Positions 5,661-14,779 are shown, counted from the stretch's first letter. The stretch is DNA of 19,081 nt from Actinomycetota bacterium (GCA_009699825.1 WLNM01000009.1:1-19081), one strand, 5' to 3'. Numbers and translations: made by a program. Notes: a model not told the origin generated them from the letters alone.

Positions 5661-6851
5661 ATGTCACGTTCAGTAGTTCTAGTCGATGCCGTACGTACTC
5701 CATTTGGTAAAGCTGGCAGTTTGTACGCCGGAACACGAGCCGATGATTTGATTGTTCGTGCGATGCGTGGTCTTTTAGAACGTAATCCAAAAATCGCACC
5801 TACCGACATCGATGACGTCGCAATCGCAGCAGCAACACAAAGTGGTGATCAAGGTATGAACATCGGGCGAAGTGCAACGTTGCTCGCCGGACTACCAAAT
5901 TCTGTGCCTGGATATTCAATTGATCGCTGGTGCGCTGGTGCGCTAACTGCCATGACAACAATTGCTGGATCGATTGCAATGGGTGCATACGAAATTGGTA
6001 TTGCAGGCGGAGTTGAACATATGGGAAATCATCCGATGGGCGAAGGCATGGATCCAAATCCTCGCTACCTTGCTGAAAAAATTGTTGAACAAGATGCACT
6101 TGCTATGGGAAACACTGCAGAGCGTTTGCACGATCGTTTTCCTGCAATCACTAAAGAACGTGCTGACAGATATGCAGTTAGATCTCAGGAAAAAACTGCC
6201 CAAGCGTATGCTGCAGGAAAAATTCAGAAAGATTTAATTCCGACTGCTATTCGAAGCACTGAACTCGGTTGGGGAATCGCAACAGTTGATGAACCGCCAC
6301 GTCCGGGAACAACGATGGAAGCTCTAGCCGCACTTAAAACTCCTTTTCGCCCTGCTGGACGCGTCACCGCTGGAAATGCTGCAGGCCTTAACGATGGTGC
6401 AACGGCTTCATTACTTGCCAGTGAAGATTTTGCAAAAGAAAAAGGACTTTCGATAAAGGCTCGATTGATAACTTTCGCATTCGCTGGTGTCGAACCTGAA
6501 GTCATGGGATACGGACCAGTTCCTGCAACAGTAAAAGCGCTCAAGAAAGCTGGGCTATCAATTGCAGATATTGGTTTATTTGAAATCAATGAAGCGTTTG
6601 CTGTTCAAGTTCTCGCATTTCTCGATCACTTTGGAATTGCAGATGATGACCCTCGCGTTAACCCTGTTGGTGGTGCAATTGCAGTCGGGCATCCACTTGC
6701 CTCTTCTGGCGTTCGACTGGCAATTAATTTAGCTCGGAGTTTTGAAGAGCACCCAGAAATTCGTTATGGAATTACAACAATGTGTATTGGCCTTGGTATG
6801 GGCGGAACAATTATTTGGGAAAACCCACACTTTTCGAAGGGTGCACAATAA
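5661..6851 (+). CDS. fadA: Acetyl-CoA C-acyltransferase (thiolase), beta-oxidation
   Basis: A 396-residue thiolase of the usual length. It carries out the last step of fatty-acid beta-oxidation, cleaving 3-ketoacyl-CoA with CoA to acetyl-CoA and a shortened acyl-CoA. All catalytic signatures are present: nucleophile Cys91 in SIDRWCAGAL, NEAFAVQ at 310-316, His344 in GGAIAVGHPLASSG, and the second active-site Cys375 in TTMCIGLGMGG. It is followed directly by fadJ, whose ATG overlaps the fadA stop (TAATG), so the two subunits of the trifunctional complex are coupled. Unlike many genes here it has a Shine-Dalgarno (GAGAGAAG, about 7 bases before the ATG) and a short leader containing a palindrome. 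Confidence 0.96.
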   Translation: MSRSVVLVDAVRTPFGKAGSLYAGTRADDLIVRAMRGLLERNPKIAPTDIDDVAIAAATQSGDQGMNIGRSATLLAGLPNSVPGYSIDRWCAGALTAMTTIAGSIAMGAYEIGIAGGVEHMGNHPMGEGMDPNPRYLAEKIVEQDALAMGNTAERLHDRFPAITKERADRYAVRSQEKTAQAYAAGKIQKDLIPTAIRSTELGWGIATVDEPPRPGTTMEALAALKTPFRPAGRVTAGNAAGLNDGATASLLASEDFAKEKGLSIKARLITFAFAGVEPEVMGYGPVPATVKALKKAGLSIADIGLFEINEAFAVQVLAFLDHFGIADDDPRVNPVGGAIAVGHPLASSGVRLAINLARSFEEHPEIRYGITTMCIGLGMGGTIIWENPHFSKGAQ

Positions 6852-8965
6852 TGAGCACGCCTGCAGCTCTTGCACTACCCGAAGGTGCTCCGGAAGAAGT
6901 AATCACCCACGCAATAGTTCGCTCAGTTGATCTCGGTGCATTTGGGTTCAATGGCACATTGGCGCTTATTACATTAGATAACGGATTGGATCACACCCGT
7001 CCAAACACTTTTGGTGCCCAATCACTTGCATCCCTCAACGAGGCCATAACCGCAGCAGTTGCAAGTGCACCTGTTGCAATTGCAGTTACAGGAAAACCAT
7101 TTATTTTTGCAGCAGGAGCGGATCTATCAGCCCTTGCTTTTCTTAACAAGCGTGAGCAATCACTGGCTATCGGTAAATTTGGGCATGACGTCTTTCGTCG
7201 TTTGGGTGAAATCAATATCCCTACATTCGCCTTTATCAATGGACTAGCACTTGGTGGTGGTTTAGAACTTGGTTTGCATTGCAATTACAGAACGCTTTCC
7301 TCAACTGCTTTTACGGGATTGCCTGAAGTATTTCTTGGACTTGTTCCCGGTTGGGGTGGTGCAACTCTACTTCCGAAATTAATTGGTCCAGAAAAGGCCG
7401 TACAAGTGATCATGCTTAATGCCCTCAACAACAACACCATGATGAAAGCTAAGGATGCGCTTTCACTTGGAGTAGTTGATGCCGTATTTGAACCAGCAGA
7501 TTTCCTCGAGAAATCAGTTGGATTTGTGGCTTCGGTATTAAGTGGTGGAACAAAAATAGAGCGAAAAGATTTCAGCAACGATCCTGCCTGGGATAGCGCA
7601 ATCTCTACTGGCAGAGCAGCAGCTCTGAAAAAATATGGAGGCGCAGAAATCGCGGCTCCTGCTCGTGCACTAGAACTCATTGCTGCTTCAAAGAGTGCCA
7701 CACGATCAAGTGGCTTTGATGCTGAAGATCTAGCGCTTGCAGAATTAACCATGTCAGATCCACTGCGTGCATCTCTATATGCTTTTAATTTAATTCAGAA
7801 AAAACGTAAAAAAGTTGAAGGTGCACCAAAACCTGTTCTCGCTCGTAAGGTGACAAAGGTGGGAGTAGTCGGTGCAGGTTTAATGGCATCCCAACTTGCG
7901 CTCTTATTTGTTCGTAACTTGAAGTGCCCAATAGTTATGACAGATATTGATCAGGCGCGCGCGGACAAAGGCGTTGCCTGGGTCCGAGCAGAATTAGCCA
8001 AACTTGTTGAAAAAGGGCGGATGTCGCAAGAGAGCGCTGATCGACTTTCAGCACTGGTTTCAGGTTCAGCCGAACAAGACGTATATGCAGGGTGCGATTT
8101 TGTCATTGAAGCAATCTTTGAAGAACTTGCACTCAAACAAGAACTGTTCAAAAAATTGGAATCAATCATTTCTCCAGAGTGCGTTCTTGCAACTAATACT
8201 TCATCCTTATCAGTTGAAGCCATGAGCGAAGGATTAAAAAATCCTGAACGCGTAGTTGGTTTTCACTTCTTTAACCCAGTTGCCATTATGCCACTGCTTG
8301 AAATAGCTCGTACAACAAAAACCGATGATGCTACAACCGCAACGGCGGTAAGTGTTGGCAAAGAGTTAAAGAAAACTATGGTCATCACAAAGGATGCACC
8401 TGGTTTTGTTGTTAATCGTTTGCTCACACGTTTTATGGGCGAAATTACGGATGCTATGGATGAAGGAACTCCGCCAGACGTTGCCGATAATGCCATGCGA
8501 TCAATTGGTTTTCCTATGTCACCATTTGAATTACTCGGCCTTGTTGGTCCTGCAGTGGCACTGCACGTTTCAGAGATTTTAAATAAGAACCTTGGTCCTC
8601 GTTATAAAGTTTCTCCAACAATGCAGGCCCTGGTTAAGGCTGGTATTCGTACCTTCTACATCAAAGATGACAAGGGATCATTGATAGCAAATCCAGAAGC
8701 AATTGCACTCATTGTTGCCGGAAAAAATGCATCTACTGCAGAGCAAGTTCGCACACGAGCACTCACGGCACTCGCCGTAGAAGCCCGCTTGATGCTCGAT
8801 GAAGGTGTCGTTGCTACTCCTGCTGAAATTGATCTATGTCTGTTGCTCGGTGCCGGTTGGCCGATGCACTTAGGTGGAATTTTGCCGTATTTAGATCGCG
8901 AAGGAATTAGTGAAGCTGCGTGCGCGAAACGTTTTCATCAGCCGGGAATTGCATCTCTTCCTTAA
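6851..8965 (+). CDS. fadJ: Multifunctional enoyl-CoA hydratase / 3-hydroxyacyl-CoA dehydrogenase
   Basis: A 704-residue fusion enzyme that hydrates enoyl-CoA and oxidises the L-3-hydroxyacyl-CoA with NAD, feeding FadA. The N-terminal crotonase domain (about 30-220) has the oxyanion-hole GADLSAL and both catalytic glutamates, Glu139 in ALGGGLELGL and Glu159 in GLPEVFLGLVPGWGG. A linker leads to the Rossmann domain, with G341-x-G343-x-x-A346 in VGVVGAGLMASQLA, the catalytic FHFFNPV (His472) and NTSSLS. Two 3HCDH C-terminal repeats follow, the first with KDAPGFVVNRLL. The reading frame is open upstream to an ATG at 6782, but the true start is the ATG at 6851, overlapping the fadA stop by one base. 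The last 59 bases overlap the convergent dxs gene; the C-terminal YLDREG...CAKRFHQPGI looks like normal FadJ sequence. Confidence 0.95.
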   Translation: MSTPAALALPEGAPEEVITHAIVRSVDLGAFGFNGTLALITLDNGLDHTRPNTFGAQSLASLNEAITAAVASAPVAIAVTGKPFIFAAGADLSALAFLNKREQSLAIGKFGHDVFRRLGEINIPTFAFINGLALGGGLELGLHCNYRTLSSTAFTGLPEVFLGLVPGWGGATLLPKLIGPEKAVQVIMLNALNNNTMMKAKDALSLGVVDAVFEPADFLEKSVGFVASVLSGGTKIERKDFSNDPAWDSAISTGRAAALKKYGGAEIAAPARALELIAASKSATRSSGFDAEDLALAELTMSDPLRASLYAFNLIQKKRKKVEGAPKPVLARKVTKVGVVGAGLMASQLALLFVRNLKCPIVMTDIDQARADKGVAWVRAELAKLVEKGRMSQESADRLSALVSGSAEQDVYAGCDFVIEAIFEELALKQELFKKLESIISPECVLATNTSSLSVEAMSEGLKNPERVVGFHFFNPVAIMPLLEIARTTKTDDATTATAVSVGKELKKTMVITKDAPGFVVNRLLTRFMGEITDAMDEGTPPDVADNAMRSIGFPMSPFELLGLVGPAVALHVSEILNKNLGPRYKVSPTMQALVKAGIRTFYIKDDKGSLIANPEAIALIVAGKNASTAEQVRTRALTALAVEARLMLDEGVVATPAEIDLCLLLGAGWPMHLGGILPYLDREGISEAACAKRFHQPGIASLP

Positions 8966-10826
8966 GGGAGCTGCTCCACTCGACTATTGATCGCGTAACA
9001 TTTTGTGCGGTAATCCCTAGGTCTTGCAAAACTTCGTCACGTTTAGAGTGTTCTAAAAATTCAAGTGGTACGCCAATGGAGTGAATTGGAACTTGTAATC
9101 CTGCGTCTCTAAATAATTCAGAAACAGTGCTTGCGATGCCACCATGCCTAATTCCATCTTCAATAACCACAACGCTGTTGTAGCGTTGTGCCATAGTCAC
9201 AAGAGATTGTGGCAAGGGTTTTACCCAACGAGGATCAATAACTGTTACTCCAACACCTTCACGGTAAGCCTGTGAGGCTGCTTCCACAGCCATGTTTGCC
9301 ATCGCACCAATGCTGATGAGTAATACGTCGGCACTCTCGCCACGGTATAAAACATCAATGTCATCGCGGCGCTCAAAAGCTGGAATATCGGCTACAACCG
9401 CACCTTTAGGAAAACGAATTAGTGTTGGAGCATCACTAACTTCCAGTGCTTCACGTAAAGTTTCTTTTACTCGCGCACCATCGCGTGGCGCTGCAACTCG
9501 CAGCGTTGGAACAATTCCCGTTAATGCAAGATCCCAAATACCGTTATGTGACGGACCATCGTCGCCAGTTACGCCCGCGCGATCTAATATAAATGTCACT
9601 CCAGCTTTATGTAATGCGACATCTAAGAGCATCTGATCAAATGCTCGATTCAGAAATGTTGCATACACGGCAACTACTGGATGCATTCCTGCAAAAGCTA
9701 ATCCTGCTGCGCTTGTAACAGCATGCTGTTCAGCAATACCAACATCAATCGTGCGTTCTGGGAATTCCTTTTGAAACTTATCTAATCCTGTAGGTCCAAG
9801 CATTGCAGCTGTGATAGCAACGATGTCTTTTCTCTCGCGTCCAATTTCTACTAACTCATTTGCGAAAATAGATGTCCAAGAAGCAGAACTCTTCTTAACT
9901 GGTAAGCCTGTTTCTGCATCGACAATTCCCACAGCATGAAATTTTTCGGCTTCATCTTCAATGGCAGGTGCATAACCACGTCCTTTTTCAGTGATCGCAT
10001 GCACCAAGATTGGACCACCGAACTCTTTTGCTTTTTGAAGTGCTTTCTCCATGACATCAATGTCGTGCCCGTCAAAGGGACCTAGATATTTCAACCCTAA
10101 ATCTTCAAACATTCCTTGTGGTGCGACGATGTCTTTAATACCTTTTTTCATTCCATGCAAGGTGTCATAAATTGGGCCACCAACAACTGGTGTGCGAGAG
10201 AGAACTTCCTTGCCCCAATCTAAGAATTTCTCATAGCCACGAGTTGCACGCAACGTTGAAAGATACGTTGCTAAACCACCAATTGTCGGTGAGTACGAGC
10301 GTTCATTATCGTTAACAACAATGACAAGTTTTTGCGTTTCCGAAGCGGCAATATTATTTAAGGCTTCCCAAGACATTCCGCCAGTCAGTGCCCCATCGCC
10401 AACTACGACGACGACAGAACGATCATCTTGGCCACTGAGTGAAAACCCACGAGAAATTCCATCGCCCCATGAAAGTGCTGTTGATGCATGAGAATTTTCA
10501 ATTACATCGTGAATGCTCTCAGAGCGATTCGGGTATCCGGCAAGACCTCCACGTTGGCGAAGCAGATCAAAGCCTTTACTTCTTCCGGTCAGAATTTTGT
10601 GTACATAACTTTGATGGCCGGTATCAAAGAGAATCACATCTTTGGGAGATTCAAAAATTCTATGAATTGCGATAGTTAATTCAACAACACCCAAATTTGG
10701 GCCAAGGTGTCCCCCAGATTTGGAAACTTTTTCAATCAGAAATCCTCGAATTTCAGCCGCGAGAGTGTTTAGCTCATCGTGGCTGAGGTGGCCTATATCT
10801 TTAGGCGAATTGATATCTGAAATCAC
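8907..10826 (-). CDS. dxs: 1-deoxy-D-xylulose-5-phosphate synthase
   Basis: A 639-residue thiamine-diphosphate enzyme that condenses pyruvate with glyceraldehyde 3-phosphate, the first step of the MEP isoprenoid pathway. Landmarks in order: SGGHLGPNLGVVELT with His40, FDTGHQSYVHK with His71, the ThDP/Mg motif GDGALTGG (143-150) with NDN at 172-174, the transketolase catalytic Glu366 in DVGIAEQHAVT, and DRAGVTGDDGPSHNG around 415-429. The C-terminal domain ends near VTRSIVEWSS; the last 18 residues (from KEEMQF) lie wholly in the overlap with fadJ and look like a non-conserved extension. The start is GTG at 10826, with TAGAAT six bases upstream and no properly spaced Shine-Dalgarno. Its gap to the upstream acnA gene is 36 bases. 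Confidence 0.95.
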   Translation of the reverse strand: MISDINSPKDIGHLSHDELNTLAAEIRGFLIEKVSKSGGHLGPNLGVVELTIAIHRIFESPKDVILFDTGHQSYVHKILTGRSKGFDLLRQRGGLAGYPNRSESIHDVIENSHASTALSWGDGISRGFSLSGQDDRSVVVVVGDGALTGGMSWEALNNIAASETQKLVIVVNDNERSYSPTIGGLATYLSTLRATRGYEKFLDWGKEVLSRTPVVGGPIYDTLHGMKKGIKDIVAPQGMFEDLGLKYLGPFDGHDIDVMEKALQKAKEFGGPILVHAITEKGRGYAPAIEDEAEKFHAVGIVDAETGLPVKKSSASWTSIFANELVEIGRERKDIVAITAAMLGPTGLDKFQKEFPERTIDVGIAEQHAVTSAAGLAFAGMHPVVAVYATFLNRAFDQMLLDVALHKAGVTFILDRAGVTGDDGPSHNGIWDLALTGIVPTLRVAAPRDGARVKETLREALEVSDAPTLIRFPKGAVVADIPAFERRDDIDVLYRGESADVLLISIGAMANMAVEAASQAYREGVGVTVIDPRWVKPLPQSLVTMAQRYNSVVVIEDGIRHGGIASTVSELFRDAGLQVPIHSIGVPLEFLEHSKRDEVLQDLGITAQNVTRSIVEWSSSLKEEMQFPADENVSRTQLH

Positions 10827-10832
10827 ATCTCC

Positions 10833-10846
10833 ATTCTAGAACGGGG
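10833..10846 (-). promoter_or_regulatory. dxs promoter -10 with shared upstream 12-mer (leaderless)
   Basis: The minus strand reads CCCCGTTC-TAGAAT, six bases, then GTG at 10826. CCCCGTTCTAGA (10835-10846) is identical to the efeU promoter at 4744-4755 and sits at the same distance from the start codon. No good -35 is visible at 16-18 bases upstream. An ATG two bases before the GTG is out of frame and stops at once. Confidence 0.5.
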
Positions 10847-10862
10847 ATGCAAAATAAGCACA

Positions 10863-13520
10863 CTATGTGAGAAGTGAACGCAATACGTACTGCATAATCC
10901 CGCCGTGGCGGTAGTAGTCAGCTTCTCCGGGTGTATCAATTCTCACGAGTGCGCGAAATGATTTTTTGCCGGCTTTAACTGTGACTTCTTTAGGGGTGCT
11001 ACCGGAGTTCAGTTCAGTGATTCCGTTAATTTCAAATACTTCATCCCCGCCCAAGCCAAGTGATTTTGCATTTTCGCCATTTATAAATTGCAATGGTAGA
11101 ACACCCATACCGATCAGATTTGATCGATGAATTCTTTCGAAACTCTCTGCAATTACCGCACGAACGCCAAGGAGTGCTGTTCCTTTGGCAGCCCAATCTC
11201 GTGAAGATCCTGAACCATATTCTTTACCCGCAAGAATAACCAGCGGTACACCAGAATTCTGATAATCAATAGAAGCATCATAAATTGTTGCTTGCTCACC
11301 ATTTTTAAGGAAGTTTCGAGTGTAACCACCTTCTACGCCATCTAACAGTAAGTTTTTTAATCGAATATTTGCAAATGTTCCGCGAATCATTACTTCGTGA
11401 TTTCCGCGACGAGAACCATAAGAATTGAAGTCTTTACGATCAACTCCGTGGTCCTGGAGATATTTTCCAGCAGGTGAATCTGCTTTGATATTTCCTGCAG
11501 GTGAAATGTGATCTGTCGTTACCGAATCACCAAGAATTGCTAAGACTCGTGCAGATGAAATATCAGTAACTGGAGTTGGCCTCGCAGGCATTGCATCAAA
11601 GTATGGAGGCTTTCGAACGTAAGTGGATTGCGGATCCCATTCAAAAGTTTTGCCAGCTGGAGTATCGAGTGATTTCCAACGATGATCGCCATCAAAGACA
11701 CTTGCATAATCTTTAGCAAACATCTCTGAAGAGATAGATGAGTCAATCACACTTTGAATTTCTTGTGGAGTGGGCCAGATATCTGCCAAATAAACAGGTT
11801 TACCATCAGAGCCAATTCCCAATGAATCGCTAACAAAATCGTGATCCATTGTTCCTGCTAATGCATAGGCAACAACTAACGGTGGCGAAGCAAGGTAGTT
11901 CATCTTTACATCTGGGCTAATACGGCCTTCAAAATTTCTATTTCCAGAAAGTACAGCGCTTACGGCTAAATCATGCTCATTAACAGCCTTGCTAATTTCA
12001 AGTGGTAACGGACCAGAGTTGCCGATGCACGTTACACAACCATATCCGACAAGGTTAAAACCAAGTTTTTCCATGTAAGGAGTTAAGCCCGCGCGATCGT
12101 AATAATCTGTAACTACTTTTGACCCAGGTGCCAGGGTTGTTTTTACCCAGGGCTTTGAGGACAGTCCTTTTTCTACGGCCTTCTTAGCAAGTAAAGCCGC
12201 ACCAATCATTACTGATGGATTTGAAGTATTTGTACATGAAGTAATTGATGCGATTACAACATCACCATTTTTGATAGTTGTACTTTTCTGATTGACCTTG
12301 ATATCAATCGGATTATTTGAAGTTTTATCACCGAAATACGTTGGCAAGATCTTTTCGAATGCGATCTTGGAATCTGAAAGCGAGATGCGATCTTGTGGTC
12401 GTTTTGGTCCTGCAATGGATGGAACCACAGTTGATAAATCAAGTTCGATGTTCTCAGAAAAACGCGGTGTCACTTCTGGGTTGTGCCATAAACCTTGAAG
12501 ATGTGCATACTGACGGACTAATTCCACTTGCTCCGTACTACGTCCTGTCAGTGTGAGGTAGCGCAGTGTTTCTTCATCGATTGGGAAGATTGCACACGTA
12601 GAACCATATTCAGGACTCATGTTTCCAATGGTTGTGCGATTAGCCATGGGAACAGAAACGACGCCTGGTCCATAGAATTCAACAAACTTACCAACAACTC
12701 CATGCTTGCGAAGAATTTCTGTAATTGTCAGAGCAAGGTCTGTAGCCGTTGTTCCGAGTGGTAATTCTCCGCTGAGTTTGAAACCTACAACTCGTGGAAT
12801 CAACATAGATACTGGTTGACCGAGCAACGCTGCTTCGGCTTCAATTCCGCCAACTCCCCAACCAAGAACTCCAAGTCCATTCACCATGGTTGTGTGTGAA
12901 TCTGTACCGACAACCGTATCCGGATAAGCACGCAAGACTCCGTTTACATTCCTGGTCATGACAACGCGAGCTAAATATTCGATATTCACTTGGTGAACAA
13001 TTCCTGTTCCAGGCGGCACAACTTTAAACTCATCGAAAGCACTTTGTCCCCAACGAAGGAATCTGTAACGCTCGCGATTTCGTTCATATTCAATATCAGT
13101 ATTTTTCTCGAAAGAATCTTTTGTGCCAAAAACATCGGCAATAACCGAGTGATCGATAACTAATTCGGCAGGCGCTAGCGGATTAACTTTTGATGCGTCA
13201 CCACCGAGAGCAACGATTGCTTCGCGCATAGTGGCAAGATCAACAATGCAAGGAACGCCAGTAAAGTCCTGCATGACAACTCGTGCAGGAGTGAATTGAA
13301 TTTCAGTATCAGGTTCGGTGGTTGGATCCCACTGCGCTAATGCCTTGATGTGAGCACTTGTGATGTTTGCGCCATCTTCAGTGCGTAATAAATTTTCTAG
13401 AAGAATCTTTAGACTAAAAGGAAGATTACTTGCACCTTCAATTTTCGAGATGTCGAAAATTTCATAGGATTTTCCAGAGACATCTAAGGCGCTCTTGGCA
13501 TTGAATGAATTCGTACTCAC
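10863..13520 (-). CDS. acnA: Aconitate hydratase (aconitase A)
   Basis: An 885-residue aconitase of the AcnA/IRP1 type that interconverts citrate and isocitrate in the TCA cycle through a [4Fe-4S] cluster. The three cluster cysteines are visible as Cys429 in ASITSCTNTSNP, and Cys495 and Cys498 in VGYGCVTCIGNSGPL. Other signatures are VVGTDSHTTMVNGLGVLGWGVGGIEAE (204-230) and the C-terminal swivel domain with ILGDSVTTDHISPAG and GKEYGSGSSRDWAAKG. Length is normal. The start is GTG at 13520 with a good Shine-Dalgarno GGAG five bases upstream. It lies between rumA (29-base gap) and dxs on the same strand. A perfect 20-bp palindrome covers its upstream region and the rumA stop codon. Confidence 0.96.
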   Translation of the reverse strand: MSTNSFNAKSALDVSGKSYEIFDISKIEGASNLPFSLKILLENLLRTEDGANITSAHIKALAQWDPTTEPDTEIQFTPARVVMQDFTGVPCIVDLATMREAIVALGGDASKVNPLAPAELVIDHSVIADVFGTKDSFEKNTDIEYERNRERYRFLRWGQSAFDEFKVVPPGTGIVHQVNIEYLARVVMTRNVNGVLRAYPDTVVGTDSHTTMVNGLGVLGWGVGGIEAEAALLGQPVSMLIPRVVGFKLSGELPLGTTATDLALTITEILRKHGVVGKFVEFYGPGVVSVPMANRTTIGNMSPEYGSTCAIFPIDEETLRYLTLTGRSTEQVELVRQYAHLQGLWHNPEVTPRFSENIELDLSTVVPSIAGPKRPQDRISLSDSKIAFEKILPTYFGDKTSNNPIDIKVNQKSTTIKNGDVVIASITSCTNTSNPSVMIGAALLAKKAVEKGLSSKPWVKTTLAPGSKVVTDYYDRAGLTPYMEKLGFNLVGYGCVTCIGNSGPLPLEISKAVNEHDLAVSAVLSGNRNFEGRISPDVKMNYLASPPLVVAYALAGTMDHDFVSDSLGIGSDGKPVYLADIWPTPQEIQSVIDSSISSEMFAKDYASVFDGDHRWKSLDTPAGKTFEWDPQSTYVRKPPYFDAMPARPTPVTDISSARVLAILGDSVTTDHISPAGNIKADSPAGKYLQDHGVDRKDFNSYGSRRGNHEVMIRGTFANIRLKNLLLDGVEGGYTRNFLKNGEQATIYDASIDYQNSGVPLVILAGKEYGSGSSRDWAAKGTALLGVRAVIAESFERIHRSNLIGMGVLPLQFINGENAKSLGLGGDEVFEINGITELNSGSTPKEVTVKAGKKSFRALVRIDTPGEADYYRHGGIMQYVLRSLLT

Positions 13521-13525
13521 CGTCG

Positions 13526-13535
13526 CTCCAACCTA
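13526..13535 (-). promoter_or_regulatory. acnA Shine-Dalgarno and possible -10
   Basis: The minus strand reads TAGGTT (13530-13535), then GGAG (13526-13529), then five bases to GTG 13520. GGAG fixes the GTG start. TAGGTT could be a -10 nine bases before the GTG, but no -35 lies at standard spacing, so promoter assignment is weak. Confidence 0.4.
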
Positions 13536-13538
13536 AAA

Positions 13539-13558
13539 GTATCTTGACGTCAAGATAC
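13539..13558. promoter_or_regulatory. Perfect 20-bp palindrome upstream of acnA (likely operator)
   Basis: GTATCTTGAC followed directly by GTCAAGATAC is an exact palindrome with no spacer. It ends 18 bases before the acnA start and overlaps the last bases, including the stop codon, of the upstream methyltransferase gene. Spacerless palindromes of this length usually bind homodimeric repressors such as TetR-family proteins, and actinobacterial acn genes are known to be repressed by such regulators (AcnR in Corynebacterium, a TetR neighbour in Mycobacterium). No tetR gene is present in this window. A role as terminator for the upstream gene is less likely, as there is no loop. Confidence 0.6.
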
Positions 13559-14779
13559 CTTATCGGGGGTGAATAGCGCAACAGATTCGATGTGGTGAGT
13601 CATGGGAAATAGGTCGAACGCGCGAATTTTCTTTATTGAGTATCCAAACTCGCTTAGGTATCCCGTATCTCTGGCAAGGGCAGCCGGGTCACAGGCGACA
13701 TAAACAATTGATCGCGGTGCGATGCGCGCAATTTCCTGAACAACATTTTTTCCTGCACCTTCACGTGGAGGGTCCAAAATAATCACATCAGCTGTAGTTA
13801 TGCGAGTAATTACTTTTGCTACATCTCCTGTTGTAATTTCGACATTCGAGTTTTGCACAAAATTAGCTTTCGCATCCGTTGTGGCATCTTTGCTCCCTTC
13901 AACAAGGTGAATAGATCCAGATAAGCCAACTTCATCCAAGCAAGCAGCAGTAAATAACCCGACTCCTCCATATAGGTCTAATACATGTTCGCCGATTTTT
14001 ATTTCTGCGAAATCACTGACAACCTGAGTGAGTACTTCTGCCGCACGTTTATGGCCTTGCCAAAAAGATCTTTGGCTTACTTGAAGTAAGCGATTTCCAA
14101 CACGTTCATGTAAGACTGACGGACCACTACTTTGCCGAAATTTACCCTCACCACTTTTTGGACCCTGCGCCAACATACGTTCACCCTCGGATGAACACGC
14201 AATTTCTAATCTGACATCTGCTGGAAGTTTTTGTGCTGCAAGTTCACTAATCCCAATTTCCGGCACGGCAATTAAGCAATCTTGGACTGGAATCACGTGG
14301 TGACTTCGGGATGAATAAAAACCTACAGCACCTGATGCATCAGTTGTTGCTGTTATTCGTGTTCGCCAGTGCAGCGGTTGATCAACTTCTTCGACGCCTA
14401 CCGATAAGGAAAGTTTTGCAATTCTTGCAAATTGTTCAGTGATGACATCTGCCTTTAACTTTCTCTGGGCAGTAATAGAAATATGTTGAAAATCGCAGCC
14501 TCCACAACCGTTGTAATGAGCATATTGGCACGGGACTTGAACTCGATCAGGACTAGAAGTAATTACATCGATGACATCGGCGCGAATAAAGTTCGTGCTT
14601 GTACTTGTTATTTCAATCTCTACTTTTTCGCCAGGAATCGCGTGGCGAACAAAGATGACTGCCTTTTTACCCGGTTCGATTTCATGGCGCGCAATGAAGT
14701 GTCCGCCGTGGGCAACTTTTTCAATATCAACGGTCAAACGTTGGCCCACCTGCAGGCTTATTTTCGCCTTTGATTCCAT
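13550..14779 (-). CDS. TRAM-domain class I SAM-dependent RNA methyltransferase (RumA/TrmA family)
   Basis: A 409-residue enzyme expected to make 5-methyluridine in 23S rRNA or tRNA. An N-terminal TRAM RNA-binding domain (about 8-72) is followed by the [4Fe-4S] ligands Cys84, Cys92, Cys95 (CQYAHYNGCGGCDFQH) and Cys168 (QDCLI). The spacing of seven residues between the first two is longer than in E. coli RumA. The methyltransferase domain shows QRSFWQ (236-241), SAM-binding DLYGGVGLF (268-276), DPPREGAG (336-343), the nucleophile Cys363 in VYVACDPAALARD, and the base Glu398 in HHIESV. Mycobacterial Rv2689c is, as I recall, its counterpart next to ceoB/ceoC. It diverges from the TrkA gene across only 32 bases. 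TATTCT seven bases before the ATG suggests a leaderless transcript. Whether it modifies rRNA or tRNA is not decided. Confidence 0.9.
   Translation of the reverse strand: MESKAKISLQVGQRLTVDIEKVAHGGHFIARHEIEPGKKAVIFVRHAIPGEKVEIEITSTSTNFIRADVIDVITSSPDRVQVPCQYAHYNGCGGCDFQHISITAQRKLKADVITEQFARIAKLSLSVGVEEVDQPLHWRTRITATTDASGAVGFYSSRSHHVIPVQDCLIAVPEIGISELAAQKLPADVRLEIACSSEGERMLAQGPKSGEGKFRQSSGPSVLHERVGNRLLQVSQRSFWQGHKRAAEVLTQVVSDFAEIKIGEHVLDLYGGVGLFTAACLDEVGLSGSIHLVEGSKDATTDAKANFVQNSNVEITTGDVAKVITRITTADVIILDPPREGAGKNVVQEIARIAPRSIVYVACDPAALARDTGYLSEFGYSIKKIRAFDLFPMTHHIESVALFTPDKVS

Noticed and set aside
6224..6589. 121-residue open frame antisense to fadA
   Set aside because: A reverse-frame shadow of a conserved thiolase; no start context or family motif.
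6782..6850. Upstream extension of the fadJ frame to an ATG at 6782
   Set aside because: The extra residues lie wholly within the fadA 3' end in another frame and match no FadJ N-terminus; the TAATG junction at 6849-6853 gives a standard coupled start.
7285..7752. 155-residue open frame antisense to fadJ
   Set aside because: Its sequence is a serine- and alanine-rich shadow of the fadJ codons with no recognisable domain, and fadJ is unmistakable.
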